Positions 14,001 to 28,000 are shown, counted from the stretch's first letter. The stretch is 64,000 bases of DNA from Dipteris shenzhenensis (GCA_047967505.1 CM106539.1); one strand, 5' to 3'. Notes: generated from the sequence alone by a model not told the origin. Translations and numbers: made by a program.

Positions 14001-15863
14001 CAACCTGAGAGTGGGCTGCCCCGGGAAATAGTCCGTCTACCCTCAGTCAGTCAGCCTTCCCGCACTTGAATGTAGCCTAGTTGGCAGTGTGCCAACTCTA
14101 TCCGAAGCCGTTCAGCCATCAGGCCACACATGGCCCCCATCTGGTGTCCAAACCAGGACCTATTGGATAACCGAGCTACTCAAATGCCTTCTCATATGGG
14201 GGGCTTACAAGTAGAGTTAGCTGGTTCCCGCGTAGTTACACGAGAGTGGAGCATTGATATCTAACAATTTGTATATTAATACAAAAACATTTTTGATATG
14301 GCTAAACATGGAGCGATTACTTTCCAATTCTATAGGTTCTCTCATCTTTGTTTTAGTAAGAGTGCTTTAATCTCTCAAATTTTTGAAAGGGCTACAATAC
14401 AAGAATAGTACTAAAGAATGGCCGCTACATTGTAGTCATTATACGTTTGCAATTTTGCTATTGTATGATTAAGATCCTCGATTGTAGAACCAAAGTGGGA
14501 AGCTTTAAAGTTTATTTGGGTTTGTCTTTAGCCTTGTACTTTATTTGGATGCCATTTTGTTTGAGACAGTTTTAACTTTGATATATCCCTTCCTTGTTTT
14601 CTTAAGTTTGTGTTGGGGTTTCTCTTGTTTTCTTGTGTTTGCGTTGGGTTTTAATCTAATGGAATCAATTAATCCTCTGTGTGTGTGTGTTTTTCTCTCT
14701 CTCGTGCATCTCTTCTCTTCTTCTTCTTCCTTTGTGTTGTTATGGTATTTTTAGTTTGGGTTTACTTTGGGTTTACCCAAGAGATTCAAAAATCTTTGAA
14801 AACCAAGATGCTAGCTTATTCTTGGGTACTTATGAGAACATGAGTGTACCTTGTGTACCAAGTTTATGTTATATGTTTCCTTACTCTTTGTTTTGTTTCA
14901 TGTCTCTCCTAAATCTCCTTCTTCCCTCTCTCATCCTCTTTTTTTCCTTCCCGCCTTTGTCATTTGTCTTATAAAAAATTTGATTTGTAAGATTGGATTT
15001 GTGGTAGTCTTATGGAGGTAATGTATATGCACCAATTCCATTTAACTTCAAAACTTAAAAAAGGAGCGTATTTCTTAAATTATGAAAGAAAGATCTAGAA
15101 ATCTTTGGTTATCTTCATGTAGCATAAAGTACCATCAAAAGCTGACAAATGGTGGAAACACACCTCGGATATTTGAAAATTCTATTTATTATGAAAGAGG
15201 ATATTTGTTAACGATGCTTAAACATGTGTTTCCTTTTGTTTTCAATAAGAATTCGGTGTTGAGGATGATGGGATCATTGCCCGAGGAGTTAAACGGGATA
15301 TTAGGACAGAAGGAGGAAGGCACAATCATTGGATTTTCAGAAGAGGAAAGAAGGGCAAAACAACGCTTAGCACTAAGAAATGCTACAAGCTGGAAACTTC
15401 CTCAGGGTAGCTACATCTTCCGTGATTTCCAAACACTAGAGCTACCTGGCATCAAGGTATGATGTTATTTCAATTCCAATATGGTTTTATAACATTTAAG
15501 TTTGGTACGATCTGAATAAGGGTACAAAACCTTCTGCCCCAAGGAAGTATTGAATTTCTATTCTCACAACCATTAAATTCTTGGAAAACTAAGATGTTTG
15601 CCTTGTTAAAGTGTAGTGAAGTGTGTGTTTGTATATTTGTGTGTGTGTGTGCTCGAACTCGAAGTGTTTGTGGTTTCACCTAATGCAACAACTGCTCCTA
15701 AAATGTTGCACTCTAAAAAAGCTTGCTAGACAAAAGAAATGTAGCTCTAAACATTGATTCTTGGCCATGTGATCTCATGCATGGTATGTGGACACTCGTG
15801 TAATTTTAATTCAAAAAGTCTTACAAAATGGGTGCCCCATGCCCCTCCCCCCCCTCCCCACGG

Positions 15864-15918
<55 letters not shown>

Positions 15919-16005
15919 TTGTTTGAGAGGAGAAAATCATATCTTTTGATGATAAAGGGTGTATTGAACTCTTATAGTGAACATTTCACTGCTTCTTCCC
16001 CCCCC

Positions 16006-16058
<53 letters not shown>

Positions 16059-19000
16059 CTCTTGGGTTGTTTGAGATGAGAAAATCTCTTCTTTGATGAT
16101 AAAGGGTGTAGTGAAGATTTCACTTAAGGGGTGAAGGGGGAGTGTGGTGGAACTAGAAGTTGAAAGCTGGGTTTGCTCCTATCTATTAAAATGGCAGCGG
16201 AAGATGCAAACAAACTGAAATTATAGAGCCACACAGAGAACACTAGAGATAACAAAATGTACCACCACTGATATGCTGTAAATCAGCCCTTAAACCAGGG
16301 CAGCAACTGAAATACAAGATATCTTGAATAAGATAAGAAAACAGGAGCTGCAGGAGAGGCTGAACTGAAGCAGAGAAAAAGGGGGGGGAAACAAGAAAGC
16401 TGAAGCGTGAGAGCACGGAGGCAGGAGAAGCCTGAAACGAAGAGGCAAGGGCCTGGAGTGAAGAGGCTAGAGAAGCCTGAACTGAGGAGGCAAGAGCCTA
16501 GAGAAGAGGAGGCTGAAGGAGCCTGGGTGAAGAGGCAGGAACCTTGGAACAAGGGAACTGTAGAGGCCTGGAGCGGGGAGGCAAGAGCCCTGAAGAGGCA
16601 AGATCTGCTGCGGGAGTGTGGGCAGCCAACTGAGCAGCTGAGAGGGGGCTCTGAGGGGATGGTCAGGAGCAGGCTGTATGCTGGAGCCTTGAGGAGCTGC
16701 AAGAAGTGATGGAGGAAGTGAAGGGAAGGAGGCCCTTTTATAGGGCAGGCCAGGGGGGGAGTCGGCCAGTTTGGCTGGACCGACCAGCCTGGTCGGTCAG
16801 GCCAACTGGGCCGACCAGCTGGTCGGCCAGCCTACCCCCTCTGGCCCCCCTTGCTGCATGGGGGCTGGTCAGCTGGCCACTCCTGGAGATGCTGATTCTC
16901 AACACCCCCTCTCAGCTCCAGGGTGTGGCACAAGACCCAGAGAGCTGGTATGACGTTGGAGAAGGGGAGGAGAAACAGATTTGGTAAATATGTCGGCGAC
17001 GTTGTCGGAAGTGGTGCTGAATAGGAGCACAATGGTACCGTCAAGAACCTTCTCTCGCGTGTAGTGGTACTGAATTTCAATGTGTTTTGTCTGAGCATGA
17101 AAAACCGGATTGCGAGCAAGGGCAATACAGCTTTGATTGTCACAAAAAAGTGTGGTAGAAGTGGATTGCTGAAAACCACAATCGAGAAGAAGGCGCCGAA
17201 GCCACACAGCCTCACAGGTGGCACTATACATAGCCCGATACTCAGCCTCGGTGGAAGATAGGGCGACCGTGGGTTGGCGTTTACTGGACCAGGAGATAGC
17301 CGCAGAGCCAAAGGAGAAAACATAGCCCGTGGTAGAGCGGCGAGAATCGGGGTCGCCAGCCCAATCGGAGTCACTCCAACCTCGGAGAGTGAGCGGGGAA
17401 GGAGAGGAACCACCGGCAGCATAAAAGAGCCCAAAAGTAGAGGTCCCCTGAAGATAGCGGAGGAGACGTCGAGCAGCTTGCCAATGAGAAAGCGAAGGGG
17501 TTTGCATGAAGGTACTGAGGGTGCCGACAGAGAAGCCGAGATCCAGTCGAGTGTTAAGTAGCCAAAGAAGAGATCCAACAAGCTGGCGGTAGAGGGAGGC
17601 ATCAGGATAAGTAGTGGACCCAGAAGCAGAGAGTTTAGCGTTGGGATCCATGGGAGAGGTGATGGGCCGACAGTCAGCCATGTGGAAAGTTTCGAGGAGC
17701 TTGTGAACATAGCGTTGCTGAGAGACAAAATACCCCCTCTTAGTCTGCCAAATCTCAAGACCCAAGAAAAAATGGAGAAGGCCCATATCCGTCATCTCAA
17801 ATTCAGTTTGAAGAGCAACTTTAATGGCAAGGATATGATTGGTATGACTCCCGGTGAGGATTAAATCATCCACATAAAGAATGATGAAGGTATGAAGCTG
17901 TCCTTCATGAAAAAGATAAAGATTGGGATCAGCCAGAGAGCGAAGAAGTCCTTGGCGGCAGAAGAAGGTATCAATACGCTGATTCCAGGCCCGAGGAGCT
18001 TGCTTGAGACCGTAGAGAGCCTTGCGAAGGCGACAGACCATGAAAGGAGAACGAGAATTAATGAAGCCGGGCGGCTGATCCACATATACCTCTTCATGAA
18101 GATCACCATTCAAAAATGCAGATTTGACGTCCATTTGAAAGATGGGCCACTGATGGTGGGCGGCAAGAGCGAGGATCGTGCGGATGGTGCTCATCCGGGC
18201 GGTAGGTGCAAAGGTCTCCCCATAGTCGATGCCGGGTCGTTGGGCATAGCCTTTAGCCACTAGCCGAGCTTTATACTTGTCGACAGAACCATCAGAGGCG
18301 TATTTTGTTTTGAAAATCCACCGGACACCAATGACGGAACGATGTGAGGGACGAGGGACAAGGTCCCAGGTGTGGTTCCGAAGAAGAGCATGAATTTCCG
18401 CTTCCATAGCCTGTTTCCAATGAGGCTGGGCCAGAGCCTGAGGAACGGTAGTGGGCTCACGAGTGGCGAGGATGCGAGACATAAGGGCATAATTGACATG
18501 AAGGGGATCAGAAGAGGACGGTGGGAGATGGCGATGAGAGCGACGAGGCCCATCATCAGGGGGTGGTTCGGAGTAGGGATCCTCAAGACCGGAGGAGCGG
18601 AGAGTATCAATGGGCCATCGCGGAACACGTACCGAGCGGGGTTCCAAAGGAGGAGCAGACGAGGGTGGAGCCGGAGAAGGAGGCGGAGGAGAGAGAATAG
18701 GAGGTGATGTACCGGGGGACGAGGCAGGTGGAGGGAGAGAGGGCTCCGGGGCATCGGACGGATCTCCAAGAACAGGAGGAGAGTCGGAGGATGTCGGAAG
18801 GACGTGCTCGTCGAAAAGAACATCCCTACTCACGGAGATAATGCGGCGGCGAGGATCATAGAGGCGATAGCCAGTGGAGACGGAGTTGTAGCCTACGAAC
18901 AAGAGCTTGTGGGACTTAGGATCAAGCTTTCCACGATCAGATTTAGGAATATGAACATAAGCATCACAGCCAAATACCCGAAAATGGGAAACATCGGGCT

Positions 19001-22000
19001 TAGATCCATAGTAAGCCTGATAAGGGGTCATGCCTGGGACTGCTGATGTCGGAGAGCGGTTAAGAGTATGGGTGGCGGTCATCATGGCCTCGGCCCAAAG
19101 AGACTGAGGGAGTTGACTGTGAGTGAGCATGGTCCGAGCCATTTCAACACCGGTACGATGTTTACGTTCAACCACACCATTATCAGAAGGGGTACCTGTG
19201 TTGGCAAATTCCCGTTTGACACCATGACTACTCAAGAACTGATCAAACTCGAGAGAGGTGAATTCACCACCTTTATCAGCACGAAGAATTTTGAGGGAGT
19301 GATTGGATTCTTTTTCCACCATGGCTAGCCAGGTCTGGAAACGACTGAAAGCCAGATCCTTGTGGGAAAGAAAATAGATCCAAGAGTAGCGACTGAAATC
19401 ATCAACAAGGAGCATGTAGTACGAGGCTCCCCCAAGGGACATAATCTGCATAGGGCCACATAGGTCGAGGTGAACAAGACCAAGCGGAACAGTGGCACGG
19501 CGAGAGGCATGATGAGCGAACGGCTCGCGATGTTGTTTGCCCAATATGCAAGAGGGACAGAGACCTTGGCGAGTGCCGACGTTAGGGAGGCCGAGGACAA
19601 GCTGATCACGGAAAGCACGATGAAGAGCATCAATGTGTAAATGACCAAACCGATAATGCCAAAGGTCGCCAAGAGAGGTTCCTGTAAGTGAGGGAAGGGC
19701 AACAAGCTTGTAGATACCATTAGTAGAATGGCCGGTCCAAACCGGCTGTCCGGTGGTACGATCGCGGATGGTGACAGAGGCTGCTTCAAACTCAACTTTC
19801 ATATTGTTTTGACAAATCTGATGAACCAAAAGGAGATGAAAGCCGAGAGACGGAACATAAAGAACACGAGAAGAGTGTTTACCCCCTTTGCCATCAGGAA
19901 TAATATCAAGAGAGCCCTCTGAATGAACAGGAATAGAGTGCTTATCGCCGATGCAGACACGACCAGAATGAGGAGTGAGATCCTGGAGCAGTGAGGAGGA
20001 GGGGGTCATATGCCGAGAGGCCCCACTATCAACAATCCATTCACGGGCATCGGAGCTATGGAGAGCCAATGACTCTGCTGCAGGAAGGGGGACCGAATTC
20101 AAGAGCTCAAGGTGAACAAATGCAGGAGTAGGGGTAAGGGAAGCATCAGCCGCAGCGGCCAGAGGTGCGTCAGCTCGTTTGTGTTTGCGGTAGGGACAAT
20201 TGCGCCAATAATGGCCAGGAGTGCCACAGTGATTGCAATTACCTTTGGGAGCAGGACGGTCACTGGAGGGATCTGAAGGAGATGAGTTATTGGCAGAGGA
20301 TGGGGCATTCTTGGATCGTGATTTGGGACGATGGGCCACAAGAGCCTCAGAAGAACCATCAGAGGTTTTAGTGAATGTTCCTCCTGATCCATCATCATGG
20401 GGACAAGTTCCTCCCAAGTGATGGTGCTGAGGCGGCCAGAGGTAATAAGAGAAGAATAGAATGCTGCATATCGACTGTCAGTAATAACATGAGATAAGAG
20501 AGTAATAGCCATATCTTCGGAGGAGATAGCCTTGCCTGCATGGAGGATGTCCTGATGCATGCTCTGCATTTTGTTGATGTGGTCCCGTATGGAAGGAGAA
20601 GTAGTTGGATCGAGGCGACGAAGCTGAACTTCCAAGGAAATACGTTTCATGGGAGTGACGCGAAGATACATGCCATCAAGAAATTCCCAAATAGCACGTG
20701 CAGAAGTAAGATGCTTGATATGATTGAGAACCCCTGGTTGACAATTGAGAAAGATGAACGAGCGTACACGAGCATTCAATTTATCCCAGATAAGAGAAGC
20801 ATGTGGCTTCTCCTCAGGTGACGGACGAGGGATCCCGGGATCAACAAACTCAGCAAGATCATAAGATTCCAATACAGACGCCATCTGAATTTTCCAAAGA
20901 GAATAATTGGTCCCATCTAACTGCCGAGCATCTGGAAATGTAGGAAGAGTGGGAATACGTACAGGCTTGTCAGACTCTTGAAAGAAACTGGACATAGGGG
21001 ATACGCGAAGATCCGGAGTAGAATCCTTTGTTTCATCAGCCATAACTGAAACCAGGGAATGGACAGCAACAAGGGGCTGAAGAGAACGGGGCTGGTGAAA
21101 AGATCAAGGTCTAGAACAGGGCTGCCGACAGGCAGCAAAAAAAAATATATAGGGAGGGGAGAAGAGAGCTCTGTAGTCAGTGGGAAGGAGAGTTGCTGAC
21201 GAGGACAAACTTCTTCAACTTCATCAATATAGAAGTTCCCAGATCAGAGAGTAACCTGGTGCTCTGATACCATATTAAAATGGCAGCGGAAGATGCAAAC
21301 AAACTGAAATTATAGAGCCACACAGAGAACACTAGAGATAACAAAATGTACCACCACTGATCTGCTGTAAATCAGCCCTTAAACCAGGGCAGCAACTGAA
21401 ATACAAGATATCTTGAATAAGATAAGAAAACAGGAGCTGCAGGAGAGGCTGAACTGAAGCAGAGAAAAAGGGGGGGGAAACAAGAAAGCTGAAGCGTGAG
21501 AGCACGGAGGCAGGAGAAGCCTGAAACGAAGAGGCAAGGGCCTGGAGTGAAGAGGCTAGAGAAGCCTGAACTGAGGAGGCAAGAGCCTAGAGAAGAGGAG
21601 GCTGAAGGAGCCTGGGTGAAGAGGCAGGAACCTTGGAACAAGGGAACTGTAGAGGCCTGGAGCGGGGAGGCAAGAGCCCTGAAGAGGCAAGATCTGCTGC
21701 GGGAGTGTGGGCAGCCAACTGAGCAGCTGAGAGGGGGCTCTGAGGGGATGGTCAGGAGCAGGCTGTATGCTGGAGCCTTGAGGAGCTGCAAGAAGTGATG
21801 GAGGAAGTGAAGGGAAGGAGGCCCTTTTATAGGGCAGGCCAGGGGGGGAGTCGGCTAGTTTGGCTGGACCGACCAGCCTGGTCGGTCAGGCCAACTGGGC
21901 CGACCAGCTGGTCGGCCAGCCTACCCCCTCTGGCCCCCTTTGCTGCATGGGGGCTGGTCGGCTGGCCACTCCTGGAGATGCTGATTCTCAACACTATCTT

Positions 22001-25000
22001 GGGACACAATGATTACCTCTTTGATCCTTTGCCAACTTGAGTGAATCCAAGGCTGCATTGTCCCACAGATCTGTGTCTTCTGGTTCTAACTCTAATAGCA
22101 ACACTAGACCTCCTTAGGTTATGAGAAATATCATAAGCCATGCAGAGAACTTTGAATATCACCCTTGTCTTCAAGAATTGGGCAAACCATCAAGGGGAAT
22201 GCGTTGTATTTGGAGCCACTCTAAGCCCCTTCCATCTATCTTCTCTAAGCCTCTGACATTGTCACGGGCATCCACAACCCGTGGACATGCTGGACTGCCA
22301 CGTTAGCAGCCAGCACAACAGCAGCCACGCAGGCAGCCACGTTAGCAACCATGCAGGCAGCAGCAGCCACGTCAGCGTAGACCAGGTCATTAGCAATGAC
22401 GCCAGCATAGCGGCACCACATTAGCAGATGACGTCAGCAGCCACATGGCGACTACCACGTGGCAGGTCAGTGTATCCAGCAGGTCGGCCACCCAAATGTT
22501 TATACAATTGTAGTTGGAGGAAAATCAAAAGCTGAGCAAATTTCTCCATGGCTGCATACAGAAATCCAATGGTATGTCAGAAGTTTCAGGCCACGGGATT
22601 ATGAGTGTGCATACGAGCTTGGTCAGAACTTTGAGCTCATGCACAAGGGTCAAGGACCCAAGCAAGTCAATAGTAAGAAGCCGCCCTAGGATTCCATGTT
22701 AGGTGATGATGGGAATGGGCAATAGAAGAAGAGCTGGATGGCGAAGGACAGCAATAGATATGGTGGTACTTGGATGTAGCGACACAAGCACTCTATGCCA
22801 AAGAGAACCGATGCTTCCATTGTCGTGTGCCGGGCCATAACAAGGAAGACTGCCCACATTACTAGAAGCTTCGTACAGAAGACGCCTCGTCAAGTGGATC
22901 ACCTAAGCTTCAACTCCTACAGGGACAACCTTAGTGGTCATCAAGGAGCTTGAAGATCAGCAGAAGGGGGAGCTTTTGTCAGTTCCTAATAAATTCAGTT
23001 CTATGGATAGATCGGTGGGCAATAGGTCCTTATCCTCGCAGATTCTGGCGGTTCAGAGGACATCATTTCCACCAAAGCAGCTAAGCAGGCTCAGTTGACT
23101 CTTATGCCAGCGGAACCTATTGCCTTGAATTGTGCATTTCCAGGGCAACTGATAGAGAGCAACGTGTAGGTAGCTTCAGCCACTCCAAAGATCTCAGGGT
23201 AGATTGTTGGCCACTCAGGGTTGCACCTACGCAGGCAACGGGCATCATCTTGGGGACACGATAGTGGCAGCAGTTTGAAGTCCCTGACCAGATTATCAGA
23301 ACCAAGGCTTGGATGCCATGCAAGCAGCCATGTCAACAGTAGCAACCATGTCAGCGCAGGCCAGGTCAGTAGCAATGATGTCAGCACAGCAGCACCACAT
23401 CAGCAGATGATGTCAGCAGCCGTGTAGTGGCTGCCACGTGGCAGGTCGGTGCATCTAGCAGTTTGGCCAGCAGCCTGCCAGGTCGGTGGGCAGCAAAAAG
23501 GTGGTCGGTCAGTTCTAGGGTCCCAGGGGGAAAAATAAAAGGCAGCCCCCTTGGCTCTCATTCATGATTCAGCCCTAGGCCTTCAACAGCCCAGCAGTAG
23601 CAGCTAGAGAGCCCCAGCAGCAGACTAGCATAGGTAGCCCTTGGCCTACAGGGATCAGCATCTTTTCCCTCTTTGAAGGCCCGCTATATTCTCTCCCTCT
23701 GATTCTCTCACTCACATCCACAGCATCACTTGTGTATTGAGTGCATAATTCTAGCAGTTCAATCAGCATGAGAGTGAGTCAGTCTATCTGCGGCTACTAC
23801 AGACATGGCTGTGTCTATCTTCTCTTCCATGCGACTAGCTTCCCTCAGGTGAGATAGGCTCCGAAGTCGTTCCTTTGTCTCCTCTAGAAGCTGGCTTCAA
23901 GCTCCGAGCGGCAGGCAAGTCCACTATCCCATTGTGCTTATAGCTGATGTGAGTGCAGCGACCTAGCATGTATCCCTCTTGATCATAAACCTGTGGGTGC
24001 AGTTGGTGCTTGAACTCCTCCCGGCATCGCTTGCTTGTTTGAATGAGGCTGGCGGTGTAATCAGCCCTGCAATCCTAAAAACGAATCTGTAATTAGCTGG
24101 AAATCCTAATATGAATCTGTAATCAGCCTGGAAACCCTAACACAACACTTCCAAGAGGATTCATAGCCAGAGATCTCAATTCACAGCAGATAGAAGCAAA
24201 TTGTAGCGGTTGAACAAAATCCGTAGCAGCCTGGTACAATTCGCAGTAGATAAACACCAGGGAAAAGTTGAATTTCAGAGAAAACAGTGGAAATTTTGTA
24301 TGCTCACTTCTTCTTGGAGGAAGCAGCAGCGAACTTCTTTTGGGAATCCAATCCAACTGAAAGAGGGGGAGAAAGAAGAGAGAACACACACACAAGGGGC
24401 CAGAAGTAAGGGCTGCCCCTCCCCCCCCCTCCTAGAAAAAAGGTTTTTATCCATAGTTTGTTACAAAGATGAGCTCTCGCAGAGCACATAGAAGAAGCTA
24501 CAATAGAATCGCTTTACAACTGAGCAGCCAGCTCCAAAATTCGTCCTTCTCCCTAGTAGAGGTGAGCTGGTTGCTAATCATGGCAATTCTTGCTAAAAAT
24601 AGCAATCTTGAATGTGGAACTTCCTTTAGCACTTTAGACATCCAGTTTGCATGCTTTTTCCCCTTAAAATGTGGGGATTTTAGCCGTCTCCAAGCACTTG
24701 GACATAAATAAGACACCACCAAGCACATTGCACCCGTTAAAGGTTAGCCAATGCATGCATTCTAATTCTCTGGATTTATCTTAGTCCTCCGTGGGGGTGT
24801 CCCCACCATGCAACTAAGCAAACTCAATTAAAATGATCGAAACTTTTCTAGTTAACAGAAGTCAACTCACTTTGACCGAAGTCAATACTCTTTGACCGGA
24901 GGCAATAACCTTTGATCGAAGTTGAAATAAAATACTTTTTTCTTTATTTTTGGGGATAAATACGGTTTTATGACAAGTGGGGAGGTGTCGCCACATGCCT

Positions 25001-28000
25001 TTTATGCTTCTTATCAAGAGCGACCCTTCCCCATTAGGGGAGCCTTTGTGAATATCCATTCAGTGTGATTGCTACCCTTGGCCCCTAGTGCAAGGGGTGT
25101 TTCCTATCTTGCTGGAGCAGAAGCTTCAAGGGTGTGAACCTAGGGTGAGCCCTCTGAGAATGAGCTTGCTTAAGAAGGCTCTGCTTTGCATCTCTAGATC
25201 GATGATGCCCCAAACTCTCTACTTGTCTTAGGATCATAGTCTACCAAGATACTATCTCGAGTAATTTGTGTGCCTCTCATCTTGCCTAAAAACATTGCAC
25301 GCCAATGTCCTTGGCTGTCCCATACAACCTTTGTGTGGTGAAAGACCACCATTCACTACAATAACTCTCCTTGCTAAGGATAGCTTGTTGGTTGAGCTCT
25401 AGTAGAGGAGCTTCTGACGCACACTCTCTAGCACTAGAGCTATTTGCTGATTCGCTGAGATATCCGATGCAACCTGGTTGTCAAGGTATTGGGCCGTCTG
25501 GCCTCGAGTTGTCTATATGAAGCCAAGATTAACCCCCCATGTGAACACTTCCTTTGTTGCTATAAGGAAGCTAACTGATTTGTTCTAGTTGATCTTAGCA
25601 GGGGAAGCCCGACGGTAGAACTCTAGCAAGTGCCTCATCCGCTCTAAGCTGGCTGTTGTACCCCCACATATTAGGTCGTGTTGTCTGTAAACTTTAGTCC
25701 AAGAGCTCCTTCTCTTGTCGAATCATAAGACCCATCTTGGCCAGGCTAGCCTCGTATGATCTAATGAAATCTACCCCAAGCCCTCGGCTACGAACAAAAA
25801 TAGAAATGGGGCTAGAGGGCAGCCTTGCCTCATTGAGCAGGGGAGAGAAAAGGCCTTATTCGTTTGATTTGTTATCATAGGTCTTCTTGAAGTCCAAGAG
25901 GAGGATCACAAGGGGATTGATACTCCTAGTATGCCCACTTAATGGCCTCTGAGTAAGGGGAGGTATTGTCCAAAACGTATCCTTTTTAGACAAAGCATGT
26001 ATGTTTGTCATGGATGATGTTGAGGAGGTGAGGCCACAATCAAGATCTAGAATCTTGTATGCAGAAGAGTGATTGGGTGCCCCTTCAAATGGGTCTTGTC
26101 TCCCCCCTTTCAAGATTAGACAAATTAGTGATGCAAGCGTAAATACCAAGCAAGATGCAATCACTTTTGGCAGAAAGCATTTCCGCTGACAATAATTTCT
26201 ACTTGTCTCAGGATCACAGTCTACCAAGCAACTCTCGCTTTAGTAAATCTGTGTGCCTTCGATTATGCCTAAAGAACACTGCACACCAATGTCCTTAGCT
26301 GTCCCATACAACCTCCTTAGCTGTCCCATACAACCTCTGTAGCCAAAAGAACGTGGTTCACTACAAAAACTATCCTCGCTAAGGACATCTTGTTGGTTGA
26401 GCGCTAGTAGAGGAGCTTTTGACGCACACTCTCTAGCACTAAAGCTATTTTCTGATTTGCCAAGATATCCGATCCAACTTGGCTGTCAAGGTATCGGGCC
26501 GTCTGGCCTCGAGGTGTCCATGTAAAGCCAAGATCAACCCCCATGCGAAACCTACTCCAAGTTGGCTGCTGTATCCCACATATAAGGTTGTGTTGTCTTT
26601 AAACTTTAATCCAAGAGCTTCTCCTCCTGTTGGATCATAAGACCCATCTTGGCCAGGCTAGCCTCTTACGATTTGAAGGAAATTTACCCGAAGCCCTCGG
26701 CTATGAACAAAAATAGAAATGGGGCTAGAGGGCAGCCTTGCCTTCGTGAGCAGGGGAGAGAAAAGGCCTCCTTCAGCTGATCTATTATCATCCTTTCGAT
26801 TGTGCTGCGGATGTAGAGAGCAAAGTTGAGAAGCCTAGTGTCTTGATGGTCCCCTGGCCCAATTTACCGGCCAATTTACCTTATCATAGGCCTTCTCAAA
26901 ATCAAGAGGAGAAGCACAAGGGGATTGATATTCCTAGTGTGTCCACTTAGTGGCCTCCGAATAAGGGGAGGTATTGTCCAAAACGCTTCTTTTTTAGACA
27001 AAGCGTGTATGTGTGTCATGGATGATGTTGAGGAGGTGAGGCGACAACCACAAACTCAAGATCTTGGCCAGAATCTTGTATTCATAAGGTGATTGGGCGC
27101 CATTTCGAATGGGTCTTGTCTCCCACTTTCAAGATTAGAAAAATTAGGGATGCAAGGGTAAATACCACATTGAATCGAGGGCTAGCAAAATGCATGTGCT
27201 CTTGGCAGAAAGCCTACTGGTCCATTTTAGCTGGGAAGGCTTCTCAAGTTCATGTCATAACCACCAACCGTGTTTACCCTTTACTTGACCTGACATTGAA
27301 TATATAGAGCAGAGTAGCCGAGGCTCATGTATGAAATTTTGAGCCTTCGCATGAATTGCATTCTCTTTGGTAGTGCTCCATTAAGATTTCAGTTTTGGAC
27401 TTGAAAACATTTGTTGAAGGCAGTGCCATCATGTACAAGAGTGGCAAAGCCACTATAGGCCTTATAGACTGATCACGAGGGGTGAAAAGGGAGGAGAGGA
27501 GAGGGGTGAGCGTGAGTGATGAGGGAGGAGGAGAGTGGTGAAAAGGCCGGAGAAAAGAGGCTTGAAAAGGGAGGTAAAGGGAAGGGGAACTCAAGTGGCC
27601 AGGGGATAAGTGGAGGAAATAGGGACTGGAGTCCTTGGATGCATGTATGCCATATATTTAATGAAGGCCACCAACGTTTTAAAACCCCCAAATCTAACCT
27701 AACCTACTAACTAATCATTAACTAATCCTGATTCTTTACATCACTAAGTACCATAAATGCTAATCATTACCACTAACCAGAAATGCTAATCATTTTCAAT
27801 GTTGACTACAGCCCGTTTGGGCATTGACCTCAAAAAAAGCCACCATCTTTCCATAGACTGAAATGTCCAAGGCTTACTAAGGAAATTCAGGAATTGCACA
27901 AAAATCAGTTTTAAATTTTTATATGACTCACATGCTTTATGGTTGCCTATGCAGCTTGATCCTCCCCCTGACAGAGCTCTTTATATAATGCATAAGCTTG

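Larger units (their letters stand above)
6936..14266 (-). mobile_element. Decayed Ty1/copia retrotransposon in intron 1
   Basis: This element lies antisense to the host gene. It has LTRs at both ends, the 5-bp target duplication ATTTG outside them (6931-6935 and 14267-14271), an initiator-Met priming site and a purine tract. Its inside keeps the order gag, protease, integrase, reverse transcriptase, RNase H on the minus strand, so it is a copia element. Stops and frameshifts break the polyprotein at many points, and I see no zinc knuckle at the gag-protease junction. A second element is inserted in it at 8162-10002. The LTRs differ in length (731 and 717 bp), consistent with some age. It adds 7.3 kb to intron 1. 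Confidence 0.93.
16184..21993 (-). mobile_element. Young, nearly intact Ty1/copia element in intron 2
   Basis: The element is 5810 bp long and antisense to the host gene. The target duplication CTATC is perfect (16179-16183 and 21994-21998). Both LTRs are 721 bp and I count only four substitutions between them, about 99.4% identity, so insertion was recent. Primer binding site and polypurine tract are intact. Gag (21043 to about 20367) and protease-to-RNase H (to 16899) are both open, joined across a single -1 frame change. The LTRs end in TA rather than CA at the 3' end (TTTTAATA), which is unusual. Of everything in the window this element is the most likely to be, or to have recently been, active. 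Confidence 0.95.

Noticed and set aside
15082-15249. Upstream extension of the exon 2 frame
   Set aside because: A good acceptor at 15248-15249 restores the UBL fold in frame with exon 1; the extension does not resemble the family.
16407-16709. Plus-strand 100-codon frame repeated exactly at 21496-21798
   Set aside because: It lies wholly inside the two LTRs of copia element 2 and is repeated only because they are.
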